Shown here piece by piece: positions 31,754 to 40,482 of a stretch of DNA of 64,000 nt. Numbering within the stretch: the stretch's first letter is position 1; each line of letters starts with the position of its first letter. The position numbers and the translations under genes were made by a program. Where the stretch lies: contig CAJTKE010000001.1 in assembly GCA_910576865.1 (NCBI GenBank), positions 248,001 to 312,000 of the forward strand, read 5' to 3'. Source of the stretch: an uncultured Oscillibacter sp. (GTDB taxonomy: Bacteria > Bacillota > Clostridia > Oscillospirales > Oscillospiraceae). The notes beneath the pieces were generated by a model that ran no database searches, was not told the origin of the DNA, and saw only the letters and a list, made by a program, of their open reading frames with translations.

Positions 31754-31897
31754 AGGAAAATCCCTTGTAGTCATTGCGGTGCAATGGTTACAGGGGGTTT
31801 CTTTTTGCGTGCTCTTGGAAAACGCGCTCCAAAATGGCCCCAAAAACCGATGTTTTTTTAATGCGTGCAAGTCAAGATGCAAGTCACCGCTGTTCGC

Positions 31898-32068
31898 CTA
31901 AGTAAGAATATCCACAACCGATTCCGTCTTGCAGACCCGGCAGTACACCGCCAAATTTTCGGCCCTGGTTCCTGGGCGGAGCTTGAGGACCTTCCCCCGG
32001 CGGCAGACCGGGCAAAACACCCAATTGTCCTTTATGCGGGGCTCCCCCGCCTCACATATAACGGTCAT
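31898..32068 (-). CDS. Cysteine-rich KTR-type zinc-ribbon protein
   Basis: 56 residues: MTVICEAGEPRIKDNWVFCP, then VCRRGKVLKLRPGTRAENLA and VYCRVCKTESVVDILT. Two CxxC knuckles (CPVC, CRVC) about 20 residues apart and the CKTES ending fit the Cys_rich_KTR family found in prophages and conjugative elements of Firmicutes. The ATG overlaps the preceding TAA (TAATG). Function unknown, presumably zinc binding. Confidence 0.78.
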   Translation of the reverse strand: MTVICEAGEPRIKDNWVFCPVCRRGKVLKLRPGTRAENLAVYCRVCKTESVVDILT

Positions 32069-32235
32069 TATACCGGATCGCTCTCCAGCGCTGCCGCCAG
32101 TTCCATCAGGTCAGCCTCCGTGTGCTCCCCATAGAACGTCTCCAGGCTCAGGCTCAGAGCGTCCGCCGGGGGCCGGTTGATGATGTCCAGCCGTACCCGC
32201 TCCAGCCGCGCCGCAAGTTCATAAACCTTATTCAC
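32068..32235 (-). CDS. Small phage protein, 55 residues
   Basis: Starts at GTG 32235 with GGAGG eight bases before. It reads (M)NKVYELAARLERVRLDIIN, then RPPADALSLSLETFYGEH and TEADLMELAAALESDPV. Probably an all-helical, acidic protein. It is coupled to the KTR gene by TAATG. I recognise no family. Confidence 0.65.
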   Translation of the reverse strand: MNKVYELAARLERVRLDIINRPPADALSLSLETFYGEHTEADLMELAAALESDPV

Positions 32236-32253
32236 TCTCAGAACCTCCGCAAA

Positions 32254-32484
32254 TCAAAAATATTTCTTTCCATCCACTTCCAGCTCCTTAATTGCTCTCT
32301 CCAGCTCGTTGAGCTTGGCCTGTTGGTCGTCAACCCGGATCGCGCCCAGACAGACGTTACAGCCGTACAGCAGCGCGTTCGCCGTCTTGGCGTCCACTTC
32401 GCCGTTCAAGAGCATATTGTTGATTTTGTTCACAGCCCGCCGTACCTCCGTTGACGTGCCCATTCTCAAGCGTTTTTTGCCCAT
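32254..32484 (-). CDS. Small phage protein, 76 residues
   Basis: MGKKRLRMGTSTEVRRAVNK, INNMLLNGEVDAKTANALLY, then GCNVCLGAIRVDDQQAKLNE and LERAIKELEVDGKKYF. The C-terminal half is a likely coiled coil. Similar short proteins that pair a VRRAVNKI segment with a C-terminal coil occur beside phage packaging genes in Firmicutes; no function is claimed. ATAGGTGATG precedes the ATG at 32484. Confidence 0.68.
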   Translation of the reverse strand: MGKKRLRMGTSTEVRRAVNKINNMLLNGEVDAKTANALLYGCNVCLGAIRVDDQQAKLNELERAIKELEVDGKKYF

Positions 32485-32539
32485 ATCATCACCTATGATG
32501 CGGGGCGCACAGGCTATATTGCCCACGCGCCCCATTGGG

Positions 32540-33409
32540 TCAGCCCTTGCTTGCCGTCTTGCTGGCGACGGCGGGCAGAGCTTGGTAATAAATGGCCTTC
32601 GTCTTGTTCTCCAGGACAAACGCGCCATAGCAGATGCGGCCCTCCACCAGAGAACCGGAGATGCCGGGCGGGTCCTGGTGGATGCGGAAGTCCTCCAGCT
32701 TCGTCGGGGCCACGGTGGCGACCGGGTGGGCCAGCATGAAGCCAAAATCAGCAGGAAGGCGCACGGCGGGCACCTTCACCACGGCAGCGCCGTCCAGGTT
32801 GGCAATGACGCCTTTGAGGCGCATTTCCTGGCCCACGTCGCTGTCAAGGGTGATGTCCGGGGACTTCTTCATCAGGGCATAGGTGGCGGGAGTCACCACC
32901 AGCACACGGCCCGTCTCGGGAACTTCGGCGTCATCCAGGGCCAAGGAGGCTTTGGTGATCTCCTCGTAGACGTTGGAGGCCGTCAGGGCCACGGCGGCGG
33001 GCTTGTGCCCGGCGTTGGAGGCCATGACGCCATAGGTGTAGCTGTCCACCTCGGGGATCACCACTTCCCGGTTCTGCCGTGCCAGGGCGGAGGCGGCTGC
33101 AAGCTGCTGGGCGGTTTCGTCCGCGTCCAACTTGTCAATGGCGAAGGTGAAGGAGCGGTCCTTGTTCAGGGCAAAGTCCTCGGTGGTGGCGTCCAGGTCC
33201 TTGACGGGGCCGAACCGGCTCCACTGGCCATCGGTAACGGGTCCGTTCCGCTGGTAGTCGTTCATCTCCGACGTACTGACTTTGTAGACCCTGACGGTAT
33301 GTGCCCCGGTCCAGTCAAAATCCTGGTTGGTCAGGAGAGACTTTTTGCTCTCCGTGGTAAACTGTTCATCGGTGTAAGGTGCAAATTTGGTGACTAAATC
33401 AATAGCCAA
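32540..33409 (-). CDS. Phage major capsid protein
   Basis: 289 residues, essentially full length. The start MAIDLVTKFAPYTDEQFTTE, then NQDFDWTGAHTVRVYKVST, FTFAIDKLDADET, ALARQNREVVIPEVD and the C-terminal HPVATVAPTKLEDFRIH with DPPGISGSLVEGRI are the hallmarks of a common siphophage capsid family of clostridia. The first codon is now TTG: the bases upstream (TTAA at 33413-33410 on this strand) belong to the IS end. The original ATG, RBS and promoter were evidently removed by the insertion, so expression is doubtful. Confidence 0.85.
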   Translation of the reverse strand: MAIDLVTKFAPYTDEQFTTESKKSLLTNQDFDWTGAHTVRVYKVSTSEMNDYQRNGPVTDGQWSRFGPVKDLDATTEDFALNKDRSFTFAIDKLDADETAQQLAAASALARQNREVVIPEVDSYTYGVMASNAGHKPAAVALTASNVYEEITKASLALDDAEVPETGRVLVVTPATYALMKKSPDITLDSDVGQEMRLKGVIANLDGAAVVKVPAVRLPADFGFMLAHPVATVAPTKLEDFRIHQDPPGISGSLVEGRICYGAFVLENKTKAIYYQALPAVASKTASKG

Positions 33410-33410
33410 T

Positions 33411-34599
33411 TAAGGAAACGCTGATTTAATCCCCCGAAATGATAAAAGATGTGATAAAATAAGGGAAAGGGGGCGCGGAGTATGAAACAGGAAAGTTTTA
33501 GCGATATGGAATATAGATGCCGGAAAAAGAAAACAAAACGGGAAGAATTTCTGGAAATCATGGACGAAATCATCCCATGGGAAGAATGGGTATCGCTGGT
33601 TGTCCCCCACTATCCAACCGGGAAACGCGGGCGTCCGCCGATTGAGATAGAAACCATGCTGCGGATGTATCTGCTGCAATGCTGGTTCAGCTTATCCGAT
33701 GAAGGAGTAGAGGACGCAATTTATGACAGCTATGCCATGCGCAAATTTATGGGGATCAACTTTTTCGAGCAGGATGTCCCGGACGCCACGACCCTGCTGC
33801 ACTTTCGGCATCTGTTGGAGGAGAAGGGCATCGGCAAGCTGTTTTTTGACGCAATCAACCGCTGCCTGGAAGGGGCTGGACGGATGATGCGGGGCGGCAG
33901 CATCGTAGACGCCACGCTGATCAGCGCACCCAGCTCTACAAAAAACGCGGAGAAAAAACGGGATCCGGAAATGCACTCGGTGAAGAAGGGAAACCAGTGG
34001 CATTTTGGTATGAAGTGCCACACCGGCGTGGATGCCGGGAGCGGCTTTGTCCACACAGTGGAGGCCACCGCCGCCAATGTCCACGACGTCACTGTAGCGG
34101 CAAGGCTTCTGCGGGAAGATGACAAGGCGGTCTACGGGGACAGCGCTTACCTTGGGATAGAGAAACGGGAAGAAATCAAAAGCAATCCGCAGCTTTCTGC
34201 CATTGAATACCGCATCAACCGCAGGCCGGGCCGGTTCCCCAGGGTTTCAGACAATGCCATTGACTGGGAGCGGCATATTGAAAACCGAAAATCTGCTGTA
34301 CGCTGCAAGGTGGAGCATCCCTACAGGATTGTGAAGAACATTTTCGGTTTTCGAAAAGCCGTTTACCGGGGTCTGAGAAAAAATCTTAACCGATTACACG
34401 TTCTCTTTGCCAGCGCAAATCTGTACATGCTTGCCAGGGCGGGCGGTTCCCTATGCCCCGCCTAAGGTTTTTGCGCCCTTCGACCGGGCTGGGACTGGAA
34501 AAGCGAGGAATTCATCCCCCAATATGGCCCTTTATTGGTCGTTTTTATTACCTTCGTTTGTTTGCCTGGCTTTTATTTGCTTTAATCAGTGCTTCCTTA
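33411..34599 (+). mobile_element. IS5-family insertion sequence, complete
   Basis: About 1.19 kb. Terminal inverted repeats are TAAGGAAACGCTGATTTAA (33411-33429) and, reading inward from the right end, TAAGGAAGCACTGATTAAA (34599-34581), 16 of 19 identical. One intact transposase fills the inside. No target duplication is visible, and the two flanks are unrelated (phage capsid left, nucleoside operon right), so the insertion was probably followed by a deletion or the element moved with rearrangement. Confidence 0.85.
33482..34465 (+). CDS. IS5-family DDE transposase
   Basis: 327 residues. An N-terminal domain with PPIEIETMLRMYLLQCWFSL (helix-turn-helix type) and DATTLLHFRHLLEEKGI precedes the DDE core: D in GGSIVDATLISAP, D in VYGDSAYLG, and E in RCKVEHPYRIVKNIFGF, whose YRI(V)K spacing is typical of IS5/IS4-type enzymes. 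It looks intact. The ATG at 33482 follows GGGGGCGCGGAG. Codon use is AT-richer than the host genes. Confidence 0.93.
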   Translation: MKQESFSDMEYRCRKKKTKREEFLEIMDEIIPWEEWVSLVVPHYPTGKRGRPPIEIETMLRMYLLQCWFSLSDEGVEDAIYDSYAMRKFMGINFFEQDVPDATTLLHFRHLLEEKGIGKLFFDAINRCLEGAGRMMRGGSIVDATLISAPSSTKNAEKKRDPEMHSVKKGNQWHFGMKCHTGVDAGSGFVHTVEATAANVHDVTVAARLLREDDKAVYGDSAYLGIEKREEIKSNPQLSAIEYRINRRPGRFPRVSDNAIDWERHIENRKSAVRCKVEHPYRIVKNIFGFRKAVYRGLRKNLNRLHVLFASANLYMLARAGGSLCPA

Positions 34600-34660
34600 G
34601 CTCTGCGGGACGCCCCGCATGGACTAGGTGATATAGCCCCAAAAAAATTCAGGAGGACAA

Positions 34661-35854
34661 ATGATGAAGATGAAAAGAACATGGAACAGGTTCCTGGCGC
34701 TGGCCCTCGCGGCCATGATGGCCATCTCCCTGGTGGGCTGCGGCGGCGGAAACGGAGGCGGCGCCTCCGGCGGAAGCAGTGACTCCGGCAGCTCCGCCCC
34801 GGCTGACGGCGGCAGCTCCGCCCCGGCCGAGAGCGGCGGAGACGCCCGGAAAATCGTGTACCTCGTCAACGGCAACCTGGGAGACAAGGGCTTCTATGAC
34901 TCCGCGGCCAGCGGCATCCAGATGATGGCCGACAACCTGGGAGCGGAGACGAAGATCATCGAGATGGGCCGGGACGAGACCAGCTATGAGAGCAACTTCC
35001 TGGACGTCTCCGAGCAGGACTGGGACCTGATCGTCTGCGGCACCTTCTCCGTTTCGGAGCTGGCCCAGGAGGTCGCCCCCCAGTACCCCGACAAGAACTA
35101 CCTGATCTTCGACGTCACGGTGGACTTTGACAAGGTCACCACCGGGAACATGATCGGCGTCAGCTACTACTCCAACCAGGGCGCGTTCCTCTCCGGCGTG
35201 CTGGCGGCGAAAATGCTGCTCCAGTCCGGCGACGCGCGGATCGACGCCTCCAGGAAGATTCTGGGCTTCGTGGGCTCCATGGACACCAGCGGCATCAACG
35301 ACTTCCTGGTGGGCTATCTGGAGGGCGTGAAGTACGTCGACCCCGACATCCAGGTCCTGACCTCCTACGTGGGCTCCTTCGAGGACGTCACCAAGTGCAT
35401 GGAGATGACCACCCAGCTCTATAACCAGGGCGCCCAGATCGTCTACGCCCCCGCCTCCCAGAGCATTCTCGGCGCCGCCACCGCCGCCTCCGACTGCGGC
35501 AAGTACCTGATCGCCTGCGACCAGGACCTGTACGCCCAGCTGGCGGAGACCGATCCCAAGCTGGCGGAGACCATCCTGACCACCAGCCTGAAGAACGTGG
35601 GCGACTCCCTCTTCACCGCGGTGCAGGGTCTGGCGGACGGCACGATGACCTATGGCAACAACTACATCCTGGGCCTGGACAGCGGCGCCGTGGGCCTGGC
35701 GAAAAACGAGAACTACACCTCCATCGTCCCCTCGGACATCCAGAGCGAAATCGACGAGGTGGAAGCCAAGATCATCAGCGGCGAGGTGGAAGTGGCCTCC
35801 GCGTTCAGCATGTCCACGGAAGAGGTCGTGGCTCTGCGGGACAGCATGAAGTAA
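34661..35854 (+). CDS. BMP-family nucleoside-binding lipoprotein
   Basis: 397 residues (ATG 34661; the next codon is also ATG). Signal peptide with lipobox LVGC (Cys27), a Gly/Ser/Pro linker to about residue 62, then the PnrA/Med-type binding domain: KIVYLVNGNLGDKGFYDSAASGI, DWDLIVCGTFSVS, SYYSNQGAFLSGVLAA, GFVGSMDTSGINDFLVGYLEGVKYV and AQIVYAPASQSILGA. It would deliver nucleosides to the ABC system encoded next. AGGAGGA precedes the ATG. It lies only 61 bp from the IS end, so the native promoter is probably lost. Confidence 0.92.
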   Translation: MMKMKRTWNRFLALALAAMMAISLVGCGGGNGGGASGGSSDSGSSAPADGGSSAPAESGGDARKIVYLVNGNLGDKGFYDSAASGIQMMADNLGAETKIIEMGRDETSYESNFLDVSEQDWDLIVCGTFSVSELAQEVAPQYPDKNYLIFDVTVDFDKVTTGNMIGVSYYSNQGAFLSGVLAAKMLLQSGDARIDASRKILGFVGSMDTSGINDFLVGYLEGVKYVDPDIQVLTSYVGSFEDVTKCMEMTTQLYNQGAQIVYAPASQSILGAATAASDCGKYLIACDQDLYAQLAETDPKLAETILTTSLKNVGDSLFTAVQGLADGTMTYGNNYILGLDSGAVGLAKNENYTSIVPSDIQSEIDEVEAKIISGEVEVASAFSMSTEEVVALRDSMK

Positions 35855-35910
35855 CCGGCGGAAGCCGGCCGGCATCGCTGTAAGCGCGCCGTAACAAATA
35901 CGCTCCAAAC

Positions 35911-35956
35911 GGCAGGGCTTTATGCATCGTGACGGAACCGTGCATAAAGCCCTGCC
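35911..35956 (+). promoter_or_regulatory. Intercistronic hairpin between binding protein and ATPase genes
   Basis: A perfect 16-bp stem (35911-35926 with 35941-35956) with a 14-nt loop lies in the 134-bp gap. There is no T-run after it. It may stabilise the upstream mRNA or attenuate, so that the binding protein is made in excess of the transporter. Confidence 0.75.
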
Positions 35957-35988
35957 TGCCGTTAGAGGAGCGGGAATGGAGAGGAACC

Positions 35989-37548
35989 ATGGCGGAAGCG
36001 TTACACATGAAAAACATCGTAAAGGTATATTCCAACGGGGTCATGGCCAACAAGGACGTCACCCTCTGCGTGGACCAGGGGGAAATCCACGCGCTGTCCG
36101 GGGAGAACGGCGCGGGGAAATCCACGCTGATGAAGATTCTCTTCGGGGAGGAGCAGGCCACCTCGGGGGAGATTTACGTCAACGGGAAAAAGGAGAACAT
36201 CACCTCCCCCCAGATGGCCATCGGCCTTGGCATCGGCATGGTGCACCAGCACTTCATGCTGGTCCCCTCCCTCAGCGTCACGGAGAACGTCATCATGGGC
36301 ACCGAGCCCAGGAGGGGCCTGTTCATCGACCTGAAGCACGCCCGGCGGCAGGTGGAGGAGCTGGGGAAGAAGTACAACCTCTACATCGACCCGGACAAGA
36401 AGATCTGCGACCTGACCGTGGGGCAGAAGCAGAAGGTGGAGATTCTGAAGGCCCTGTTCCGGGGCGCGAAGATTCTGATCCTGGACGAGCCCACCGCCGT
36501 CCTGACCCCCCAGGAGACGGCGGAGCTGTTCGAGGAGCTGAAGCACCTGAAAAAGAGCGGCTACACCATCATCTTCATCTCTCATAAACTCAATGAGATC
36601 AAGGAGATCTGCGACCGGATCACCATCATCCGCCGGGGCGTGACCATGGGGGTCCACAACGTGGCGGACGTGACGGAGGAGGACATCTCCCGCCTGATGG
36701 TGGGCCGGGACGTGGTGCTGAAAATCGAGAAGAAGGCGGCGAAGCCCGGGAAGCCTCTGCTGAAGGTGCGGGACCTGAAGGTGGCGGACGAGACCGGCGC
36801 CGTCCACCTCAACGGCGTCTCCTTCACCCTGCGGGAGGGGGAGATCCTGGGCATCGCCGGCGTGGAGGGCAACGGCCAGAGCCAGATGATCGACGCCATC
36901 ACCGGCATGGGGCACGTCTCCTCCGGCACGGTGGAGCTGGCCGGAAACGACGTCACCGGGGCCAGCGTGCGGAAGATTCGGGGATTGAAGCTGGCCCACA
37001 TTCCGGAGGACCGCATGACCACCGGCGTGGCGGCGGGCCTCTCCATCCGGGAAAACGTCATCGCGGACAAGCTGGGCTGGAAGCGCTTTTCCAAGGGGGG
37101 CCTTCTGGACCGGAAGGAAATCCGGGCCTATGGCGAGGAGATGGTCCGGGATTACCAGATTCTCTGCAAGAGCCAGGACGTGGAGATCGGCAGCCTCTCC
37201 GGCGGCAACATCCAGAAGGGCGTGGTGGCCCGGGAGCTCTCGGCGGACCCGGTGGTGGTGGTGGCGAACCAGCCCACCCGGGGCGTGGACGTGGGCGCCA
37301 GCGAGTTCATCCGCCAGCGGCTGATCGACATGCGGGACCAGGGGAAGGGCGTGCTGCTGATCACCTCCGACCTCAACGAGGTCCTGGGCCTGTCCGACAG
37401 CCTGATCGTCATGTACGAGGGGCGGATCGTGGCCTATATCTCGGACGTCCCGTCCATGACGGAGGCGGAGCTGGGCACCTACATGCTGGGCATCCAGACG
37501 CAGCCGGAGGATCAGATCAAGGAGGCGCTTCATGAAACTGAACAGTAA
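35989..37548 (+). CDS. Nucleoside ABC transporter ATP-binding protein (double ATPase)
   Basis: 519 residues with two ABC domains, as in RbsA/NupA proteins. First domain (about 1-240): Walker A GENGAGKST, LTVGQKQKVEILKAL in place of LSGGQ, Walker B ILILDEPTAVLTP. Second domain (about 260-500): degenerate Walker A GVEGNGQSQM, signature LSGGNIQKG, and VVANQPTRGVDVGA, the ANQPTRG form typical of BMP-linked nucleoside systems. The ATG at 35989 follows GAGAGGAACC; the open frame from 35929 runs through the hairpin. Overlaps the next gene by 17 bp. Confidence 0.93.
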   Translation: MAEALHMKNIVKVYSNGVMANKDVTLCVDQGEIHALSGENGAGKSTLMKILFGEEQATSGEIYVNGKKENITSPQMAIGLGIGMVHQHFMLVPSLSVTENVIMGTEPRRGLFIDLKHARRQVEELGKKYNLYIDPDKKICDLTVGQKQKVEILKALFRGAKILILDEPTAVLTPQETAELFEELKHLKKSGYTIIFISHKLNEIKEICDRITIIRRGVTMGVHNVADVTEEDISRLMVGRDVVLKIEKKAAKPGKPLLKVRDLKVADETGAVHLNGVSFTLREGEILGIAGVEGNGQSQMIDAITGMGHVSSGTVELAGNDVTGASVRKIRGLKLAHIPEDRMTTGVAAGLSIRENVIADKLGWKRFSKGGLLDRKEIRAYGEEMVRDYQILCKSQDVEIGSLSGGNIQKGVVARELSADPVVVVANQPTRGVDVGASEFIRQRLIDMRDQGKGVLLITSDLNEVLGLSDSLIVMYEGRIVAYISDVPSMTEAELGTYMLGIQTQPEDQIKEALHETEQ

Positions 37549-38611
37549 CAAGAAAATCCACCTGCTGGTGGACAGCGTGAAGATGGCTCTGATCATCGCC
37601 ATCGCCTGCGGCCTGGTGTCCCTGATCGTCTTCGCGGTGAGCGAGGAGCCCGGGGCCGCGATCTACAACTTCTTCATCGGGCCCTTCACGTCCCTGCGGC
37701 GGATCGGCAACATCGTCGAGGTGGCCTCCCCGCTGATGTTCACGGCCCTGGCGGTCATCATCATCTTCGGCTGCGGCCAGTTTTCCATGATCGCGGAGGG
37801 CTCGTTCTTCATCGGCACCGCCGGAGCCATGATCGTGGCCATCTCCTGCCCGCTGCCCGCCGGCATCCACCCCATTGCCGCGATCGCCTTCGCGGGAGTG
37901 CTGGGGGCCCTGGCGGCGCTGATTCCGGCGCTTTTGAAGATGAAGTGGAACGTCAGCGAGCTGGTGACCTCCATCATGCTGAACTACGTGATCCAGTTCT
38001 TCGCCATTTATCTCGTGACCTATTACTTCCGGGAGATGGAGTCCTCCAGCCTCTGCTCCGTGCAGTTCCAGGAGACCGCCACGCTGCCGGTGCTCATCGC
38101 CGGGACGCGGATCCACGCCGGCGTGGTGCTGGCCCTGGCGGCCTGCGCGGCGGTGTGGCTGTGCATGTACCGGACCTCCTTCGGCACCCAGCTGCGCATC
38201 ACCGGCGACAACGCCCTCTTCGCCAAATACTCCGGCCTGAAGGTGACCGGGGTGATGGTGGCCGCCCAGGTCATCGCCGGGGCCATCGCCGGCATCGGCG
38301 GCGGCGCGGAGCTCCTGGGCATGTACAACCGGTTCAAGTGGACCGCCACGCCGGGCTACGGCTGGACGGGCATCGTGGTGGCCCTGCTGGCCCGGAACAA
38401 CCCCATTCTGGTGCCCCTGGCGGCGGCGTTCATCGCCTATCTGAACGTGGGCGCGGACATCATGGCCCGGAGCTCCGACGTGGGCCGGGAGATGGTGGAC
38501 ATCATCCAGGGCGTCATGATGTTCCTGATCGCGGCGGAGGCGCTGCTCCAGGGCTGGAGGCAGCGGATGATCGTGAAGGCCGCGAAGGCGGAAGAGGAGG
38601 CGCGGGCATGA
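37532..38611 (+). CDS. Nucleoside ABC transporter permease
   Basis: 359 residues, about 8-10 membrane helices, BPD_transp_2 family. ASPLMFTALAVIIIFGCGQFSMIAEGSF and LKMKWNVSELVTSIMLNYV are the conserved regions, the latter being the coupling-helix neighbourhood. It overlaps the ATPase gene by 17 bp and the next permease by 4 bp (ATGA), so the subunits are made in step. Confidence 0.92.
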   Translation: MKLNSNKKIHLLVDSVKMALIIAIACGLVSLIVFAVSEEPGAAIYNFFIGPFTSLRRIGNIVEVASPLMFTALAVIIIFGCGQFSMIAEGSFFIGTAGAMIVAISCPLPAGIHPIAAIAFAGVLGALAALIPALLKMKWNVSELVTSIMLNYVIQFFAIYLVTYYFREMESSSLCSVQFQETATLPVLIAGTRIHAGVVLALAACAAVWLCMYRTSFGTQLRITGDNALFAKYSGLKVTGVMVAAQVIAGAIAGIGGGAELLGMYNRFKWTATPGYGWTGIVVALLARNNPILVPLAAAFIAYLNVGADIMARSSDVGREMVDIIQGVMMFLIAAEALLQGWRQRMIVKAAKAEEEARA

Positions 38612-39534
38612 ATCTGTTACAGTATATTTGCAGCACGGAATTCCTCTACATGTGGATCCGCGTGGCCACGCCCATCCTCCTGGCGGCGCTGGGAGCGGCG
38701 GTGTGCAACAAGGCGGGAGTCGTGAACCTGGGCCTGGAGGGCATCATGCTGATCGCGGCGCTGTTCGGCGTCCTGGGCGGCGCCATGGGGGGAAACCTCT
38801 TCTGGGGTCTTCTGACCGGCGTGGGCTCGGCCCTGATCGTCAGCGCCATCTTCGCATATTTCCACCTGATTTTAAAGGCCAACGCCACCCTCTGCGGCAC
38901 GGCCATCAACACGGCGGCCACGGGGCTGACGGTCTTTGTGCTCCAGCTGGCCACCGGGGAGAAGGGCAACTCCTCCTCTCTGCGGAGCTTCTCCTTCCCG
39001 GAGGTGGAGATTCCCCTGATCAAGGACATCCCCGTGGTGGGGGACATCCTCTCCGGCCACAACGCCCTGACCTACGTGGCGATTCTGATGGTGGTGCTGG
39101 TGTACATCCTGCTGTACAAGACCCCTCTGGGCCTCCGGATGCGGGCGGTGGGGGAGAATCCCAACGCCGCCTCCAGCGTGGGCCAGGACGTGGTGAAGGT
39201 CCGCTTCATCGCCATCATCATCTGCGGCGTGCTGACGGGCCTGGGCGGCATGTACCTGTCCATGGGATATCTGGACATGTTCGTCCGGGACATGGTGGCG
39301 GGCCGGGGCTTCATCGCCCTCGCGGCCTGCTCCATGGGGCAGTCGACGCCGGTGGGGGCGCTGATCTCCTCCCTGGTCTTCGCCTTCTTTGACGGCCTGT
39401 CCAACATCCTCCAGGTCCTCCAGATTCCCTCCCAGTTCGTCCAGATGCTGCCGTATCTGGCCACCATCGCCGGACTGACCATCTTCTCCATCCAGCAGTC
39501 CATGCGGGCGAAGCGGAAGATGAACCGGCTGTGA
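38608..39534 (+). CDS. Nucleoside ABC transporter permease
   Basis: 308 residues, BPD_transp_2 family. RVATPILLAALGAAVCNKAGVVNLGLEG is diagnostic of the second permease of BMP systems; LKANATLCGTAINTAATGLT and SVGQDVVKVRFIAIIICGVLTGLGG follow. Forms the channel as a heterodimer with the product of 37532. Confidence 0.93.
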   Translation: MNLLQYICSTEFLYMWIRVATPILLAALGAAVCNKAGVVNLGLEGIMLIAALFGVLGGAMGGNLFWGLLTGVGSALIVSAIFAYFHLILKANATLCGTAINTAATGLTVFVLQLATGEKGNSSSLRSFSFPEVEIPLIKDIPVVGDILSGHNALTYVAILMVVLVYILLYKTPLGLRMRAVGENPNAASSVGQDVVKVRFIAIIICGVLTGLGGMYLSMGYLDMFVRDMVAGRGFIALAACSMGQSTPVGALISSLVFAFFDGLSNILQVLQIPSQFVQMLPYLATIAGLTIFSIQQSMRAKRKMNRL

Positions 39535-39557
39535 GTTTCGGACAGGGGGGTTGAAGA

Positions 39558-40481
39558 ATGGAAGTCAGGATTCTGAACTTCGGTTCGCTGAACATCGACT
39601 ATGTCTACTCCCTGGACCACATTGTCCGGGAGGGGGAGACGGAGGCCTCGGCGGACTATCAGGTGTTCGCGGGGGGCAAGGGCCTGAACCAGTCCGTGGC
39701 CCTGGCCCGGGCCGGGGGCCGGGTGTTCCACGCGGGCCGCATCGGCAAAGAGGGGGCCTTTCTGAAAAAGGCCCTGGAGGACAGCGGCGTGGACTGCCGC
39801 TTCCTCCTCACCGACGGCGGAGCCAACGGCCACGCCATCATCCAGCGGTCCGCGGCGGGGGAGAACAGCATCATCCTGTACCCCGGCGCGAACCACAAAA
39901 ACACGAGAGAGGACATGGACCGGGTGCTGGCCCGATTTGAGGAGGGCGACATCCTGGCCTGTCAGAACGAGATCAGCGAGACGGCCTATCTCATCGAGGC
40001 GGCGCACCGCCGGGGGCTGCGGGTGGCCTGGAATCCCTCTCCGGTGACGGACGTCATCAAAGACGTGGATTTCAGCATGGTCTCCTGGCTGATCATCAAC
40101 GAGATCGAGGGGGAGGCCATCACCGGAGAGGCCGATCCCGAGGCCATGCTGGAGGCCCTGCGGCGGCGGTACCCGGACCTCCGGGTGGTGCTGACCCTGG
40201 GGGCCGGCGGCTCCGTCTGTCAGGACGGCGAGCTGGTCCTGCGGCAGGAGCGCTATACCGTCCCCGTCAGGGACACCACGGCGGCGGGGGACACCTTCCT
40301 GGGCTATTTCATCCGGGAGGCGTCCCAGGCCGGACGGGATCCGGAGGCCCTGGGCCGGGCGCTGAAAATGGCCTCCATGGCGGCGGCGCTGGCGGTGTCC
40401 AGAGAGGGCGCCATGCCCTCCGTCCCCCTGCGGGACGAGGTGGAGGCGGAGCTTGCGAAACGGGAGAAGGAGAGTGTCTGA
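39558..40481 (+). CDS. PfkB-family kinase, ribokinase type
   Basis: 307 residues. ILNFGSLNIDYVYSLDHIVREGET and VFAGGKGLNQSVALARAGG are the ribokinase N-terminal blocks, and VRDTTAAGDTFLGYF contains the catalytic Asp in an AAGD motif as in E. coli RbsK. It would phosphorylate ribose (from nucleoside hydrolase) or possibly a nucleoside directly. RBS GGGGGG at 39546; 23 bp after the permease gene. Confidence 0.86.
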   Translation: MEVRILNFGSLNIDYVYSLDHIVREGETEASADYQVFAGGKGLNQSVALARAGGRVFHAGRIGKEGAFLKKALEDSGVDCRFLLTDGGANGHAIIQRSAAGENSIILYPGANHKNTREDMDRVLARFEEGDILACQNEISETAYLIEAAHRRGLRVAWNPSPVTDVIKDVDFSMVSWLIINEIEGEAITGEADPEAMLEALRRRYPDLRVVLTLGAGGSVCQDGELVLRQERYTVPVRDTTAAGDTFLGYFIREASQAGRDPEALGRALKMASMAAALAVSREGAMPSVPLRDEVEAELAKREKESV

Positions 40482-40482
40482 A

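Larger units (their letters stand above)
31898..33410 (-). mobile_element. Prophage remnant
   Basis: Four minus-strand genes (capsid, two small proteins, KTR protein) lie between tRNA-Lys and an IS5-family element. They use less GC-biased codons than the chromosome around them. No integrase, terminase, portal, tail or lysis gene is present and no second copy of the tRNA-Lys end is seen. The 144 bp 31754-31897 before it hold a direct repeat TGCAAGTCA (31866-31874 and 31878-31886) and no supported gene. Confidence 0.75.

Noticed and set aside
31678..34661. Complete prophage bounded by attL/attR at tRNA-Lys
   Set aside because: No second copy of the tRNA-Lys 3' end and no integrase were found; only a relic is supported.
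39558..40481. Loss of the catalytic motif in the PfkB kinase (AAGD instead of GAGD)
   Set aside because: E. coli ribokinase itself carries AAGD, so the motif is normal and supports the ribokinase assignment.
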